This document shows, in pieces, positions 44,231 to 56,059 of a stretch of 64,000 nt of DNA (positions are counted from its first letter, which is position 1; each line of letters opens with the position of its first letter). The DNA lies in contig NC_056743.1 in NCBI RefSeq assembly GCF_019279795.1, positions 626,471,914 to 626,535,913 of the forward strand, in the 5' to 3' direction. Source of the DNA: Protopterus annectens (lineage: Eukaryota; Chordata; Ceratodontiformes; Protopteridae). The notes beneath the pieces are model-generated. The model ran no database searches and was not told where the DNA came from. It saw only the letters and a program-made list of their open reading frames with translations. Both the position numbers and the translations under genes were made by a program.

Positions 44231-46303
44231 AGTTTCCTAGTGGAGGCTTTAAGAGAAGCTACCACAATATTCTTAACAAGGGACGAAAGTCCAGGAGTCC
44301 TGATGATCATGGGAATTGGAGCAGCCATGCAGTCAGCTTGAGACTGCCCAGGTTGGGCAGGGGCAAGCCTGATGGGTGAGAAATCAGATCCGGGCATGGA
44401 TCTAGAGTCCATGGAGGAGCCAACAGGTGAGACCATAGGAAGGGAAACCACACTTGACGTGGCCAGAAGGGAGCTATGAGAATGACTTTGCACTGCAGCC
44501 GGCAAGCTCTCTGAAGGAACCGGAATAAGAGGTAATGGGGGATAAGCATACAGTAGCCTGGGAGGCCAAGCATGAACTAGAGCGTCCCTGGGGACATCAT
44601 CCAGAGGGGGAATCAGAGCGAAGAAGCTGCTGCACTTTGCGTTGGAAGGAGATGCGAAGAGATCGCAGCAAGGTTGACCCCAAACACGGAAGATCTTCTC
44701 CGCCACTGACTGTTTCAGAGACCACTCATAAGGCAGAAGGATTGCCCTGCTGAGACTGTCCGCTACAATGTTGGAGCATCCCGGGATGTGCGTTGCTATG
44801 AGAAACCGGCTGGTGGATAAGGCCCACTCCCAAACCCTCATGGCCTCGCGACAAAGGGGGTAGGATCGGGTCCCTCCCCGTTTGTTTATATACCAGACTA
44901 CAGACATGTTGTCTGCTTGAAGGGCTACCGCCCCCCGAGGTAGGACAGGGTGGAAGGTTCTCAATGCTAAAAGCACTGCCCTCATCTCCAGGACATTGAT
45001 GTGTAGCTTGGTCTATGGACGTGACCACATGCCCTGGACCGTTCTTCCCAGGAAGTGACCCCCCACCCAAGCTGGTAAGTGTCCGTGGTCACCGTGGCTT
45101 GAGCCGGAGGGGCTAGAAAGCTGCGTCCTGCAAAAATGTCCGCTGATTGAAGCCACCACTGGAGTGACGTTCTGCATGTCCGTTTGATTCGGATGTGGAA
45201 ATTCATCGGAAGGTCTAGCCAGGACCATTGAACTGCTAGATTCCACTGAAGGACTCTCATGTGAAGACGTGCAAGAGGAAGGAGAGAGACTGCGGCTGCC
45301 ATCGAACCCAGGGCCCTGAGAACATCGGCTGCTGTGACTACCGAGTGATCCAAGATCGCCGATACATGGAGTCTTGAGATTTTCTATCCTTTCCGGGGTG
45401 AGAAAAATCTTTGACTGAATCGAATCTAACCGTGCCCCGATGAAGTCTATGATCTGAACCGGAGCCAGGTGGGGCTTGTTGATATTGATTGTGATGCCTA
45501 ACTTGTGAGCCAGACCGAGGAAGTAGTGTAGGGCCTGACACAAGAGACGTTTGGTGGATGCAGTGAAGAGCCAGTCGTTTAGGTAGGGGAATTCCTGAAT
45601 GCCCTGAAGTCTCAGGTGAGCCGCTATGACTGCCATAACCTTGGTTAACACCCCGGGGGTTGTGGTGAGACCAAAGGGTAGGGCTCTGAACTGAAAGTGA
45701 CTGGCACCTAGCTGGAAGCGTAGAAACCTCCTAGAGCTCCTGTGGACCTTGATGTGATAAGTAAGCATCCTGGAGATCTAATGAGCACATCCAGTTCGCA
45801 TTCTCTCAGAAACGGTAGAATGGACTGTAGAGTGACCATCCGGAATTTTTGTTTCTCTACCGACAGGTTGAGGATAGACAGGTCCAGAATGGGCCTGAGG
45901 TCCCCCGTCTTCTTTGGCACTAAAAAGAACCTGGAGTAGATGCCTGATCCGGATTGATCTGGGGGGACCGGCTCGATGGCTCGTTTTTGAATCCGCTTCG
46001 AAATCTCTAAAGCTGCAGCCTCCATGTGAGCGGGTGAACATCTGGAAGGCGTGCTGGAGTTATGGGACAGGAAATGAAGGGGACAGAATATCCTCTGGAT
46101 ATGATGTTTAACACCCAGCGGTCTGCATTAATTGACTCCCATACCGCTGGATGTAAGGAAAATCTTCCCTTGACTGCCTCCAGAGTAGAGCAGCCGGGCA
46201 ACCCCTCAGGGTTGCTGTGCAGGTCTGTCGGAAAAAGGTTCCCTAGACCCGAAGTTTTTGGGACCCCCTCTGCCTCTGGGACGGCATCGATCTTGTCCCC
46301 CAC
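44218..46303 (-). pseudogene. B2 RT-RNase H polyprotein
   Basis: RT N-terminus at 45708-46025 (SGIYSRFFLVPKK, LRPILDLS). The palm and thumb run in one 251-codon frame (45013-45768) with ALPFGLTT, then YLND instead of YLDD at 45574-45585. RNase H is well kept in 44218-44985 (QADNMSVVWYINKRGGTRSYP, HIPGCSNIVADSLSRA), with DLFASPSN and YAYPPLPL following. The Dam-like tail is at 44307-44573. Breaks near 45770, 45200 and 45000. Confidence 0.87.
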
Positions 46304-48435
46304 TGCCTTTGGGGGGACGAATATTCCTGAGTGTCATGAAAGGACTGTGATTTCCGGAACCACATCTTTTGCCCCTTTTGGTTCCTGGAATAGGACCTCT
46401 GGGGGTTAGAAAAGCGGATTCCGACGGCTGACAGTCTTTCCGTCCTTCTCACTCTGGGTTAGTGTGTCACGTACAGTCTTCCCAGAGAGGGATGATCCAT
46501 CGAAAGGGGCGTTGATGAAAGACTCCTTAAAGGGGTCCGCAAATTGACAGCCTGATCCAGGCGTGATGCGTCAAGGCAATGCCTGTACCAGCAGCTCTAG
46601 CGGCTCCCTCCGTAGCACGAGAGAGGAGACACATAGAGGTATTTGTCACTGATTTCAGTGTAGTCATCTTCGCAGTGAAAGGCTGCTTGTCCTGTTGCGA
46701 CAGACTCCGGGGGCGACTCAGTTCCAATATAAGGTCTCGCTGCAGTTGGATAATATGTGCCAAGTAATTCAGCGCACGAATAGAAAGTGTCGCTGATGAG
46801 TACATGCACTTCCCGAAACGATCCATCGACCTGGACTCTGTCTGGTGGATGAACAGAGGAACTCTCCTGTGCCAGTTCCTTCTTTGTGGCAGCTGCAACC
46901 ACCAAAGCATCTACCAGGGCTCCTTTGGACCATGCATGCCTGACGGCGGGGAAAGAATTTTGTCTGGCCTTTTGGGTATAGGCTCTACTGTTTCAGGCTC
47001 CTTCCATGCCCTAGTGGTGATGAGGTCCACCTAAGGGTCCGCTGGAGGGGAGACCCAGGAAGTAGATGGGCCCATGCTAAAGGCCTCCAGGAATACGGAC
47101 TCATCCGCAGAGGGTTTGGGGGCTGACCAACCTCCTCTTTGGCGGAGGATCTCCATAATGTCTCAGAACGAGACGTCCTTGGTAGGTGATCTGGGGGATC
47201 CCTCTCCTTCATCCAAGTCTGTATCAGTGGTAATGGACTCAGGGGAGTCCAAGTGCCTCCTCTTACACTTGCGCTTACGAGGTTCCTCTCCAGTGGGACT
47301 CTCTGGACAGGATTCGTAAGCCTCTGGGGGTTGCCTGAGGGGAACAACCTGGGGTTGCTTTGGCACGGGCTGTCCCTGAGACAGGGTAATGGGAGCAGAA
47401 TCCAAAATTAGAGGGGTCTGGGTAGGATCCAAGTAGGTGAGCTGTGATCTCAACCTCTGGGAGAGAACCCTTTCCACTGCCCCGAATGCCAATGGAGAGC
47501 ACACCTCCGTAGAATGTAAGGATGAGGCTCTCCCCGGCACCGAAGCAGGAATCGAAGCCGATGGAGGGGTAGTCCGGGCACCAAGGATGCGATCAGAAAG
47601 AGCGAGATCTCGACCCTCGGGTCAGACTCCCCGACCACGACTCCGAGAGTCTCCTGGATCCCAGATCGGATCCGAGGAACTCAAGGTGACGGCCGGCATC
47701 GAAGAAACGAGAACCATTGGCGCCGACCCAACAGATCCAAAAGGTCTCGGACCAGAGAACCCCGAAGCGTCGGGTCGGATCGGGGAAGAAGCAATAGGGT
47801 GGAACATAGTTGGAGGACCCTCTCCAATGGGAGAGGGCCCTGGTAAGACCCCCATCTGAATCTGGTTCTGGATGAACCTCCTCGTCAGCCTGTCCCATAT
47901 CAAGGTCGGAGACGCTCAGTCGACCTGGAGGAAGCGACCGACTCGGGTCTGGGCCGGTTCTGAGGGGAGTGCCTCAGCTCCGATGGCTCCGTCGTGAAAC
48001 GGGGACAGCGGAGCCGAGGAGCGCGAGACCTGGTTGCCTTTGAAGAGGGGCTGGAGAAAGACTCTGTCCGGTGATCTTTTTCTGGGCCTGTCCCTCTCTT
48101 TGTGGCGCTTCTCCTTATCCCTTCTCTCCCTATCTCTCTGGGACGACTCCGATGAAGCAGGCCTGGCGGGAGGTTGAGTCCCTGCCTGCACAGTGTCACT
48201 GGCTGGGGAGGAAACAGAGGCAGACTCCAGGGCAGAAGCTGGTAGCAGACCCTTAGCCACAAGCTTAGCCCGACGATCCTACAAAGCCCTAGGGTTAAAG
48301 CCTGAACAAATGTCGCAGGATGCAGACAGATGGGCGACCCCTAAACATAGAACACAGAGTGTGGCCATCGGCTGGTGAGAGCTTGTGACCACACTCTGTG
48401 CACTTCTTAAAAAGAACCTTAGGCTGTTCAGCCAT
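46243..48435 (-). pseudogene. B2 Gag-like protein
   Basis: ATG at 48433-48435 gives MAEQPKVLFKKCTECGHKLS in frame, so unlike B1 the start is intact. The Cys/His array (CVLCLGVAH, CDICSGFN) follows after one frameshift near 48360. The rest is an Arg/Ser/Glu-rich linker, an SDP motif from a TCGGATCCGA palindrome at 47666-47675, the KRKCKRRHLDSPESITTDTDLDE segment (about 47250), WSKGA-type and VAAATKKELAQE blocks (about 46890) and RALNYLAHIIQLQRDLI (about 46720). About eight frame changes. Confidence 0.82.
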
Positions 48436-48671
48436 AGTAAAAACAGTAAAAGCCCTAACGGCCCACTCACACACACAAACAGGGATTGGGCCTAGGCGGG
48501 AAACCAATATCATAAAAAAAAGAAAACACTTATAACTTTTTTTTTTACAACACGACAATTAAACGCATAGGGAGGAAAAAAGGGAAAGGTATTCACACTC
48601 AACGATCACAAAAAGACCAGAAAACCTTACTACCTTGCTTAGAGCTCAGAGACCACGATGCTGACTCAGAG
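48436..48671 (-). other. B2 5' leader
   Basis: Region between gag start and right ITR, with an A-rich run and a T10 tract (48537-48546). No clear promoter motif, as in B1. Confidence 0.5.
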
Positions 48672-48825
48672 CGGCAAACGAGATCTGGGGTTAGATAGGA
48701 GGAAGTGATGTAATACAGGTAAGGGAGGTGCTTGGAGCTGATGCTTGAAAAGTTTGGCAGGCTCGGATCCGAATCGGATCCGTATACCCATACGTGCAGA
48801 ATGAATGAAATCAACTACTTCAGAT
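48672..48825 (-). repeat. B2 5' (right) ITR
   Basis: Contains tandem TCGGATCCGA (48763-48772) and TCGGATCCGT (48774-48783), then the terminal CTTCAGAT at 48825. Confidence 0.87.
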
Positions 48826-48990
48826 CTATATTTAAAACCCATTTGTCTTGGGTAATGAGTTCCCAGTTTTTTGCATGCAGGGCAATCTTTCCCCCTAAAG
48901 GATCAGTCTGTTGGGAAGGGCTTTGAAGGTTTAAGGTTAAGTCATTGTGACAGTTTACCATAGGGGGGTGTCTTACTACTTCCAGCTTTG
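48826..48990 (-). pseudogene. A9 RT, N-terminal end
   Basis: Pre-RT coding sequence (TQDKWVLNI-type, MGGKIALH-like) resuming after B2, matching 1290-1400 of A1. Confidence 0.8.
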
Positions 48991-50727
48991 GAAGTGGGAG
49001 CTCCCCACTGCTTATGCCGGAGTACCTTGAGACTAGCCTAGGTAGTTTGCGGTTTCTGGGTTTGGATTGGGAAGGCCTGGAATAGACAGGAAAGGACCAA
49101 TTCTTAGAAGGCCAATGCCTAGTAAATCTGGGTGGCTATACTTGCAGGAAAGCTTTATCAGTTTGCATAGATTTAGCTTTTTCCTCCATCTTTTTAAGTA
49201 CTACTTCTGTTTTGGTGCCAAACAGGCAGTCTTGGTTTAAGGGGGCATCCAGTAATTTAGCTTTAACATGATCCTGCAAACTTTGCTCCTTAAGCCAAGC
49301 ATGCCTTCTAGGAACAGATCCAGTTACAGCAGACCTGCAAGATGCCTTTAAAGAGTCAAAACCACATTGCAAAGTATGTTTACCACCTTGTTCAGCAGAA
49401 TGCATTAAATCATGTAATTCTTTGTTTTCAGCACAGTCAGGAATCAACATCATTTTCTGTTTAAGTAATCCAATAATATGCTGCTGATACTTTAACATAT
49501 GAAACTGGCAGTTTAAGGCCCTAATGGCCAAAGCAGCAGAAGTGTATACCTTCTTACCCCACCTGTCCAGGGACCTGGAATCTCTATCAGAGGGGGTAGG
49601 TTTTTTGGCAGTAGTAGCCTTAATGCCTTTGGGTCCCTGTGAAATGGTCTCTGGATCCGCAGTAGGATTCTTAAAGAGGAACTTGTGAGAGTCAGGTACT
49701 CCAATACCGGTCAGGTTTCCTGGGAGCTAGAGGTAAAGTGTCTGGGGCCAGGCTAGATTCCAAGAAGGCATCATCTACAATGTCCAGTACAAGAGGGATA
49801 GCTAAAGGCCTGTGTTGAGGTAGGAGTAAGAATTTCCTAAGCCTTTTTCTGGAGTGAGGGTAAATCCTGGCTTTCCCAGCAGAAATGCTCCGAGTGTGCA
49901 CAGTTTCACCAAAAGAGAAATCTTCTGGAGGGGAAGTAGAGGGTATGGAGTCCTCTGCATCAGAATCCTCATAGGTTGTTAAGGGAAAATCCTGGTCATC
50001 AGAAGAAACAAATTTCAGAATCCTGATCAGAAGAATCAGAAGGAAAATCAGTTCTAGGTCTCAGAGTGAGAGAAGGCTGGCTTCCCCTAATTAGAGTAAT
50101 AAGGTCTTCAGCCATTCTTATTTGTTTTTTAGGCATATGGGCCTGACCATGTGGTTTGGACGTCGGTTTTCTAGGTGTGGGTCAAGTTTTAGGCCCTGAA
50201 GAAGAAGATGGCGTCTGTTTAAAATGCAAGCCTGAATACACCCTCAGAAGCCGGTGCCTGCACAATGGCTCCGGACCCATCCAAGGTAGAGACATCCGCA
50301 GGTTCCACAGTCGAAGAAGCATCTCACAGCATACCTGACTCTGAATGGGTCTCAGAAGAGGCCTGCGAATCTGAAGTAGTAGGTATCAGGGGCTGTGAAA
50401 GCATCTCACAGAGTACAGGCGAACTGGCGACTAGCTTAACGGAAGCATCTTCGGCAGCTTTGGACCTATGCAGCCTGTCTCGGTCTACTTTTTTTGGAAT
50501 GTTGGTAGTCGGATGGCTTACCGAAGCCATTTCTAGATAATTAAACAGAGTACCAAAATAGTTTGATGCAAAAATGAACAAACGACGAATAGTTTGAGGA
50601 TTGAATAAGGCACAAAACCGATGAGGAACGTTGTGGTCTGGGCCTAAGCAAGGAATGCAGTACAAATTAAATCCTTCATGATGTATTTACTTTCCACAAG
50701 TAATACAATTGTTAACTTTTACTGACT
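48990..50727 (-). pseudogene. A9 Gag-like protein
   Basis: The usual ATG is now AAG (GACTTCGG context near 50727), so initiation is lost. CLGPDHN and part of the Cys array remain (50324-50665). PKVDRDRLHRSKAAEDASVK, the acidic region, PDTLPLAPRKPDRYWS (49692-49901) and the C-terminal 131-codon frame (49136-49531) with LNCQFHMLKYQQ, RRHAWLKEQSL and LFGTKTEVVLKKMEEK follow. Breaks near 50320, 50100, 49900, 49700 and 49530. Confidence 0.84.
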
Positions 50728-50863
50728 TCGGTTACGAGCACGAAAAAGGATACCCAACAGGGTACTTAGCTTTTTTGAAGACTTCGGTTCTGAAACTCGA
50801 AAACAAAAATTTCAGGAGTCGGCAGACCAGCACTTACGAACTGCTTCTGCTTCGGGCACTGGA

Positions 50864-51046
50864 CGGCAAGAAAAACTTATGTAATGGCGTCGGCTGCATG
50901 CTTTATACCCCTGACTACCTGACATCATGGAAGAGGAGACAACAACTGACGCAGGACCCAAGACTTTGGTAACCAGGCCGGCTGAGGGATACCTGCAAGC
51001 AGATAACCCAAATGTAATGAGTGCAACAGTGAAACACTAAAAACAT
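50864..51046 (-). repeat. A9 5' ITR
   Basis: TATA decayed to TATAAAG (minus strand, 50901-50907), CRE to TGACATCA (50920-50927). Terminus CTAAAAACAT at 51046. Confidence 0.87.
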
Positions 51047-51110
51047 CTGTATTATGTTCTTTGTGTTTCACTGTTGCAGTCATCACACTTGGGTTGATTC
51101 CCAAAGCTGA
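51047..51110 (+). repeat. A7 ICR, right half
   Basis: Continues A7's ICR with CTGTATTATGTTCTTTGTG and the TTGCAGTCATCACACTTGGG core, complementary to the 5' ITR end. Confidence 0.86.
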
Positions 51111-51114
51111 GGAA

Positions 51115-52140
51115 GAGTGGAGGCAGTCAAAAAGTATTGGGGCTATCAGGCCTTGTAAGACTGCTGTGGCAACTCCAGCTCTGGATTTAGAAAAAATAGG
51201 CAAGTGGTAATGTTTGGTAAAGGTGTGTAAAGAACTCCAGGTTGCAGCTTCCAGTATATCCCTGGGAGGGACTCCCCTGAGAAATGCTGTAGAGGTTGAG
51301 GGAGCCCTAGTGGAATGGTTCTGATCCCCTGTGGGGTAGGTTTTCCATGGTGTTTGTAACAGAAATGGATGCAGTGTGCTATCAATTTGGAAATGCTTTG
51401 CTTTGAAATGGCTTTGCCCTCTGCCCCTGTAGCAAAGCTGACTAGCAGCTGGTCAGATTTTCTGAAAGGTTTAGTTCTGTTAAGGTAGAACCTGAGCGGT
51501 CTGTGCATGTCCAAGGAGAACAGAATCCTTTCCCCTTAATTTGAGGAGTTGGTAAATGGATGGATTGGTTTCAAGCCACACTGGATACCACCTTGGGCAT
51601 AAATGATGGGTTAGTCTTGAGGGAAACCCTGTCCGCATGGAAAATAATGAAGGGTTCCACAGCCATTAGTGCCTGTAACTCAGACACTCTTCTTAAAGTG
51701 ATGGCTAGAAGTAAGGCCATTTTCCAAGAGAGGAATTTTAACTGTGCTGCAGCAACAGGCTCTAGCTTCTCTAGTACAAAGTTAAGGTCCCAGGCAGGGG
51801 TGGGAGCTCTCCTCAGGGGCCTTAAATTATTAGCTTCCCTCAGGAACTGTTTGATGAGAGAGTGTGAAAACAGAAGTGGCTCAGTATTATAATGAGCTGA
51901 GATGGCAGAGGCATGAATTTTAATAGATGAGAAGGACAGGCCTTTGTGGAGTAGCTCTGCTAGGTAATCCAGGATTTGAGGTAAGGTGGGCACAGCTGTG
52001 TCCTTTCCTTGAGACTGGCTCCAAGAACAATATCTTTTCCACTTTTCTGAATAGGATTTTGTAGTACTAGGCCTTCTGGCCTCAAGGATGACGTCCATCA
52101 CCTGTTTGCTGAGGGTTACTGGTGGTGTGTTTAGGAAATA
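51115..52140 (-). pseudogene. A7 tyrosine recombinase
   Basis: A 176-codon frame (51571-52101) runs from ILEARRPSTTKSYSEKW through FVLEKL to LRRVSEL. It lacks about 7 codons between LEKL and EPVAAA, and one codon of ITSARR (leaving ITLRR), although the catalytic Arg remains. The C-terminal domain (51146-51514) is in another frame and shifts again near 51310, where HSTR becomes unreadable; ATWSS and KHYH codons persist near 51240. Probable start upstream of 52101. Confidence 0.85.
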
Positions 52141-54020
52141 AGCCAGGCTGCAATGTTCACGGTTTGCAGCTGTGGATGCAAAATCTGCCCCTCCTGCTGA
52201 GACAGCAGGGAGGGGGGGTCTGATGTAGGTGCCAGGGTGGCACTGCTGTCAGCCTGCATAGGAGTGGGTACCAGTGCTGGCGTGACCAGTATGGGGGAAT
52301 AAGGACTGTCCTTCGCCTGTCCCGTTTGATCTTGAGTAGTACTTTTGAGAGGAGGGGCAGAGGGGGAAAGGCATAATTGATCTTGAGTAGTATATTTGAG
52401 AGGAGGGGCAGAGGGGGAAGGCATAAATTGAGAGGTTTTCCCATGTAAAGGATAGGGCATCCACTTTCTACGCTTGGCTGTGGGGATTAATGGTGCAAAA
52501 TTTGCTCAATTGATGGTTTAGGGGTGAGGCAAAGAGGTCCACCTCTGGAGTCCCCCACCTGTGGATTAGAAGTTTGAATGATCTGGGGTCCCAGCTTCCA
52601 CTCGTGTGGATCCAGCAGATTTCTGCTTAAGTAAACTGCCAGTGAATTTTGTTTGCCTGGCAGGAAATGAGCTTGCAGGTGCACTTGGTTACAGAAGGCT
52701 GTGTTCCACAGGGCCATGGCTAATCTGCAGAGTGGGTAGGAATGCGTTTCCCCCTGCTTGTTTAGGTACCACATAACAGTGGTGTTCGTCTGTCTTTATC
52801 AGGAGTTGTCCTGGAAGGATAAGGTATTTGAAGGCTGTCAGAACATTCTGGACAGCTGACATTTCTTTTTGATTGATGTGCAAGGAATTTGTCCTGGGCT
52901 CTATTTGCCTTGAATGCCTTTGCCTGCCATTTGAGCCCCCCCACGCATAGTCTGATGCATCTGTTGTCAGGATTTGGGCGGTGAGGGGTTGAGTGAAAGG
53001 AAGTCCCTTCTTATGGTTGCATGCCTCTGCCCACCAAAGGAACTCTGCCCTTAAACAAGGAATGATAGGAATCAGTGTTTCCAAGTCCTGAGAATGTTGA
53101 CACCAGAGTACCACTGAAGTTTCTTCACATGCAGTCTTGCATAAGGAATTAGTAGAATGCATGAGGCCATGAACCCTAGGGCTTGCATAACTTTTCTTGC
53201 AGATAGCTGGGTTTTGGTGGACATTAGTTTGAAGTAGTTTGTTAAATAAACCCGTTTTTCTGGTGTTAGGAATGCCATCTGGGAAGCTGTGTTCAAGCTT
53301 GCTCCCAGGAATACAATCTTTTGGCTAGGCACCAGTTGTGATTTCCTTTTGTTGATGGTGTACCCCAGAGAAGTTAGAAGTCTCTCTACATATGACAGGT
53401 GCTGAAGTAGCAATTCCTGACTGTCCACCTGAACCAGGCAATCATCCAAGTATGGGTAAATTTGAATATTTCTCTGCCTGCAGTATGCAATAGCTAGAGC
53501 CAGTCACTTTGTGAATACCCTGGGCGCAGTAGATAAGCCAAAGGGAAGTGCAGAGAACTGATGGTGCATAGAGCCTGCCCAGAAACGTAGATATTTCTTG
53601 CAAGATTCCCTTATGGGGATGTGCAGATAAGCTTCGTTTAAGTCTAGGGTGACTAGCCAAGAATCCTTGGCTAGCATAGGAAGAAGCTGGTGCAGAGTCA
53701 ACATTTTGAATTTTGGGACCACCAAGGTGGTGTTACTGACAGATCTAGGATAGGGCGCCAAGAGGCCTCTTTTCTGTGCACCAGAAACAGTCTGGAGTAG
53801 AAACCCTGTCCCCTTTGCTCTATTGGCACAGGTTGAATAGTCCTGATACTGAGAAGAGAAAGTACTTGCTTTTGAGCCTCTGCCCACTGGTTTACAGGAA
53901 GGTCTGGCAACCCGCTTGGGGTTGGCAGTGAGTGGAAGTGGAATCTGTATCCCTGGGATACAATGTTTAGGACCCATCAGTCCTGGGTAATGGACATCAG
54001 TTTTTTTTTTTAGATGCAGG
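52131..54020 (-). pseudogene. A7 RT-RNase H polyprotein
   Basis: RT N-terminal and palm (53504-54328: PKFKMLTLHQLLPMLA, LDLNEAYLHIPIRE, ALPFGLSTAPRVFTK), intact YLDD at 53441-53452, thumb at 53072-53449. RNase H at 52689-53162 (TTDASDYAWGGSNGRQ, NQKEMSAVQNV) and 52487-52774 (MWYLNKQGETHSYP). The Dam-like tail at 52157-52464 contains an internal 53-bp tandem duplication of the PPLPLLS codons (near 52330-52440). Frameshifts near 53500, 53100 and 52800. Confidence 0.86.
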
Positions 54021-54039
54021 GTCAGTTTTCCTCCTAGTG

Positions 54040-55875
54040 GTGCAAGTACGTGGGCCTTGCTGGGAAGCAAGATAAACAAGTCATTGTGAACTTTTTCCAT
54101 AAGGGGGTAGCTTACCACTCCCTGTTTTAGAGAAGGGAGCACTCCATTGCTTAGATCTCTGCATACCCCGAAACTGTAGTCTTGGTGGCCTGTTGCCCCT
54201 GGGTTTGGACTGAGAACGCCTGGGAGGGACTGGAAAGGACCAGTTTTTAGAAGGCCAATGCCTACTGAGTAAGTGGCTGCACCTGTAAGAAATCTAACAG
54301 TTTGCATAGCTTTAGCTTTTTCCTCCATCTTAAGAACTTATTCTGCTTTTGCGCCAAACAAACGTTTCTGGTTTAATGGAGCATCTAGTAATTTTGCTTT
54401 GACATGGTCTGGCAAGATTTCCTCCTTCAGCCAAGCATGCCTTCTCAGTACAGACCCAGTGACAGCAGCCATGCAAGATGCTTCTAAGGCATCAAAACTA
54501 CACTGCAAAGTATGTTTACTAACTTGGTTTGCAGAATGCAATAACTCTTGCAAGTCTATTTTCTGTACAATCTGGAAGCAACATTTTTTTGTTTAATTAG
54601 TTCCAAAATATGCTGCTGGTACTTCAACATGTGAAATTGGCAATTCAAAGCCCCCATGGTAAGAGTTGCAGAGGTATATACCTCCTTACCCCATCTTTCT
54701 AAAGCTCTAGAATCCCTGTCCAAACGGGTAGGGTTTTGGGCTGTAGTAGCCTTAATGCCTTTAGGTCCCTGGGAAATCGTCTCTGGATCAGCAGTGGGAT
54801 TTTTTAAGAGAATTTTGTGAGAGTCAGGTACTCTGTAGTACCGGTCAGGCTTTCTAGGAGCTGGTAAAGTATTAGGAGTAAGACTGGATTCCATGAAGAC
54901 ATCAGCTACAATGTCCAGCACAGGGGGTATTAGCTAGGGGCCTGTGCTGAGGCAAGTCTAAAAATTCTCAGCGTCTCTTTTTGGACTGAGGGTAAGTCCA
55001 AGCATTCCTAGTGGAAATGCTTTCAAAGTATGCAAGGTTTCACCAAATGAAAAGTCCTCTGGAGGGGAGGCAAAGGGAATGGAATCCTCTGCATCTGAAT
55101 CCTCATAGGTAGATAAGGGAACGTCCTGGTAATCAGAGGGATAGAGGGATCAGAGTCATCAGACGCATGGTCTGTAGAATCAGAAGGAAAATCAATTCTT
55201 TGTCTTTTAGAGGGGGAAGGCTGGCTTCCCCTAATTAAAGTTAATAAGGTCTTCAGCCATTCTAAGCATTTGTTTCTGTGGTAAGGGGGCTTGAGCATGA
55301 CCTTTGACAGTCTGTTTTCTAGGCGCAGTGCAATTCTGGGCCTGAGAAACTCTGCAGTCTTGGTCAAAAACGAAGCAATCGGTTTAATGCGAACATCAGG
55401 TCAGAATACACCCTCAGAAGCCGGTGCTTGCACAGCGGCTCCGGACCCATCCAAGGTAGAGACATCCACAGGTGCCATGGTCGAAGAAGCATCTCGCGGC
55501 ATACTGGACTCTGAATGGATCTCAGCAGAGGCCTGCGAATCTGTATTACTGGGCATCAGGGACTGCAAAGTCTGTCACTGAGTGCCGGCGGACGGGCGAC
55601 TTGCTTAACGGAAGTGTCGTCGGCAGTTTTGGACCTATGCGGTCTCCCTCGCTCTGTCTTTATCCTTACGTTTTTTCAGAAGATCGGTAATCGGATGGCC
55701 TACCAAAGCCATTTCAGAATACGGAGAACGAGAGTGAAAGAATTCTGTGACAAAGCTAGCCAGACGAATAGCTCGGGCGTTAAACAAGGCCCAAAACCTG
55801 CAGCGAGGAACGTCAAGGTCTGGGCCTAAACAGATGATGCAATCAAGACAAGGCAAGCAATTAACTTTCTGACAT
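54040..55875 (-). pseudogene. A7 Gag-like protein
   Basis: The ATG at 55873-55875 is present, but a short deletion after three codons creates an immediate stop. The Cys array survives downstream (CLGPDLD, CRFWALFN; 55635-55856). Then PLTRNA-type linker, TLLTLIRGSQPSPSKRQRIDFPSD acidic block (55023-55367), PDRYYRVPDSHKILLKNP (54556-54921), RRHAWLKEEILPDHVKAKLLDAP (54338-54553) and the Lys/Gly-rich tail. At least five frame changes. Confidence 0.84.
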
Positions 55876-56013
55876 CGGTTAGAGCAAGAAAAAAAAGGAT
55901 CCCCAACGGGGTACTTAGCTTCAGAAGACTTCAGGTTTGAAACTCGAAAAATGAAAATTTCAGGAAGCGGCCGACTGGCACTTGCAAACTACTTCTGCTT
56001 TGGGCTCCCACAC

Positions 56014-56059
56014 AGCAAGAAAGGCTTATGTAATGGCATCGGTTGCATGTTTTATACCC
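56014..56059 (-). repeat. A7 5' ITR stub
   Basis: Only the innermost about 46 bp remain, up to and including minus-strand TATAAAA (56050-56056). Then A10 RNase H-tail sequence begins at CATGCTGAAG. Confidence 0.85.

Larger units (their letters stand above)
42879..48825 (-). mobile_element. DIRS family B, copy B2, inserted in A9 RT
   Basis: An uninterrupted copy of about 5.95 kb. Left end AAAAAAAGAGTTATG, right end CTTCAGAT. The flanks carry CTATACTT (42871-42878) and CTATATTT (48826-48833), so a short target duplication is possible, although B1 shows none. Confidence 0.88.
41321..51046 (-). mobile_element. DIRS family A, copy A9 (deleted), inserted in A7 ICR
   Basis: About 3.8 kb after removing B2. 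A deletion near 42520 joins mid-YR to mid-RT, removing the YR N-terminus, RNase H and the YLDD half of RT. The flanks rejoin A7's ICR as ACACAA^CTGTA, so A9 landed 6-7 bp from the predicted circle-junction image. Confidence 0.9.
35405..56059 (-). mobile_element. DIRS family A, copy A7, inserted at A3's end
   Basis: About 5.4 kb without A8 and A9. The 3' ITR, split spacer, split ICR, YR, RT-RH and gag are all present. The 5' ITR is cut off just past the TATA box at 56059, where it abuts A10. The left flank ...GAAGAA belongs to A3's terminal GAAGAACAT, so the target was GAA^CAT. Confidence 0.86.

Noticed and set aside
42871-48833. 8-bp target duplication for family B (CTATACTT / CTATATTT)
   Set aside because: One mismatch, an A-rich uncertain left edge, and no duplication at B1, so not accepted as a rule.
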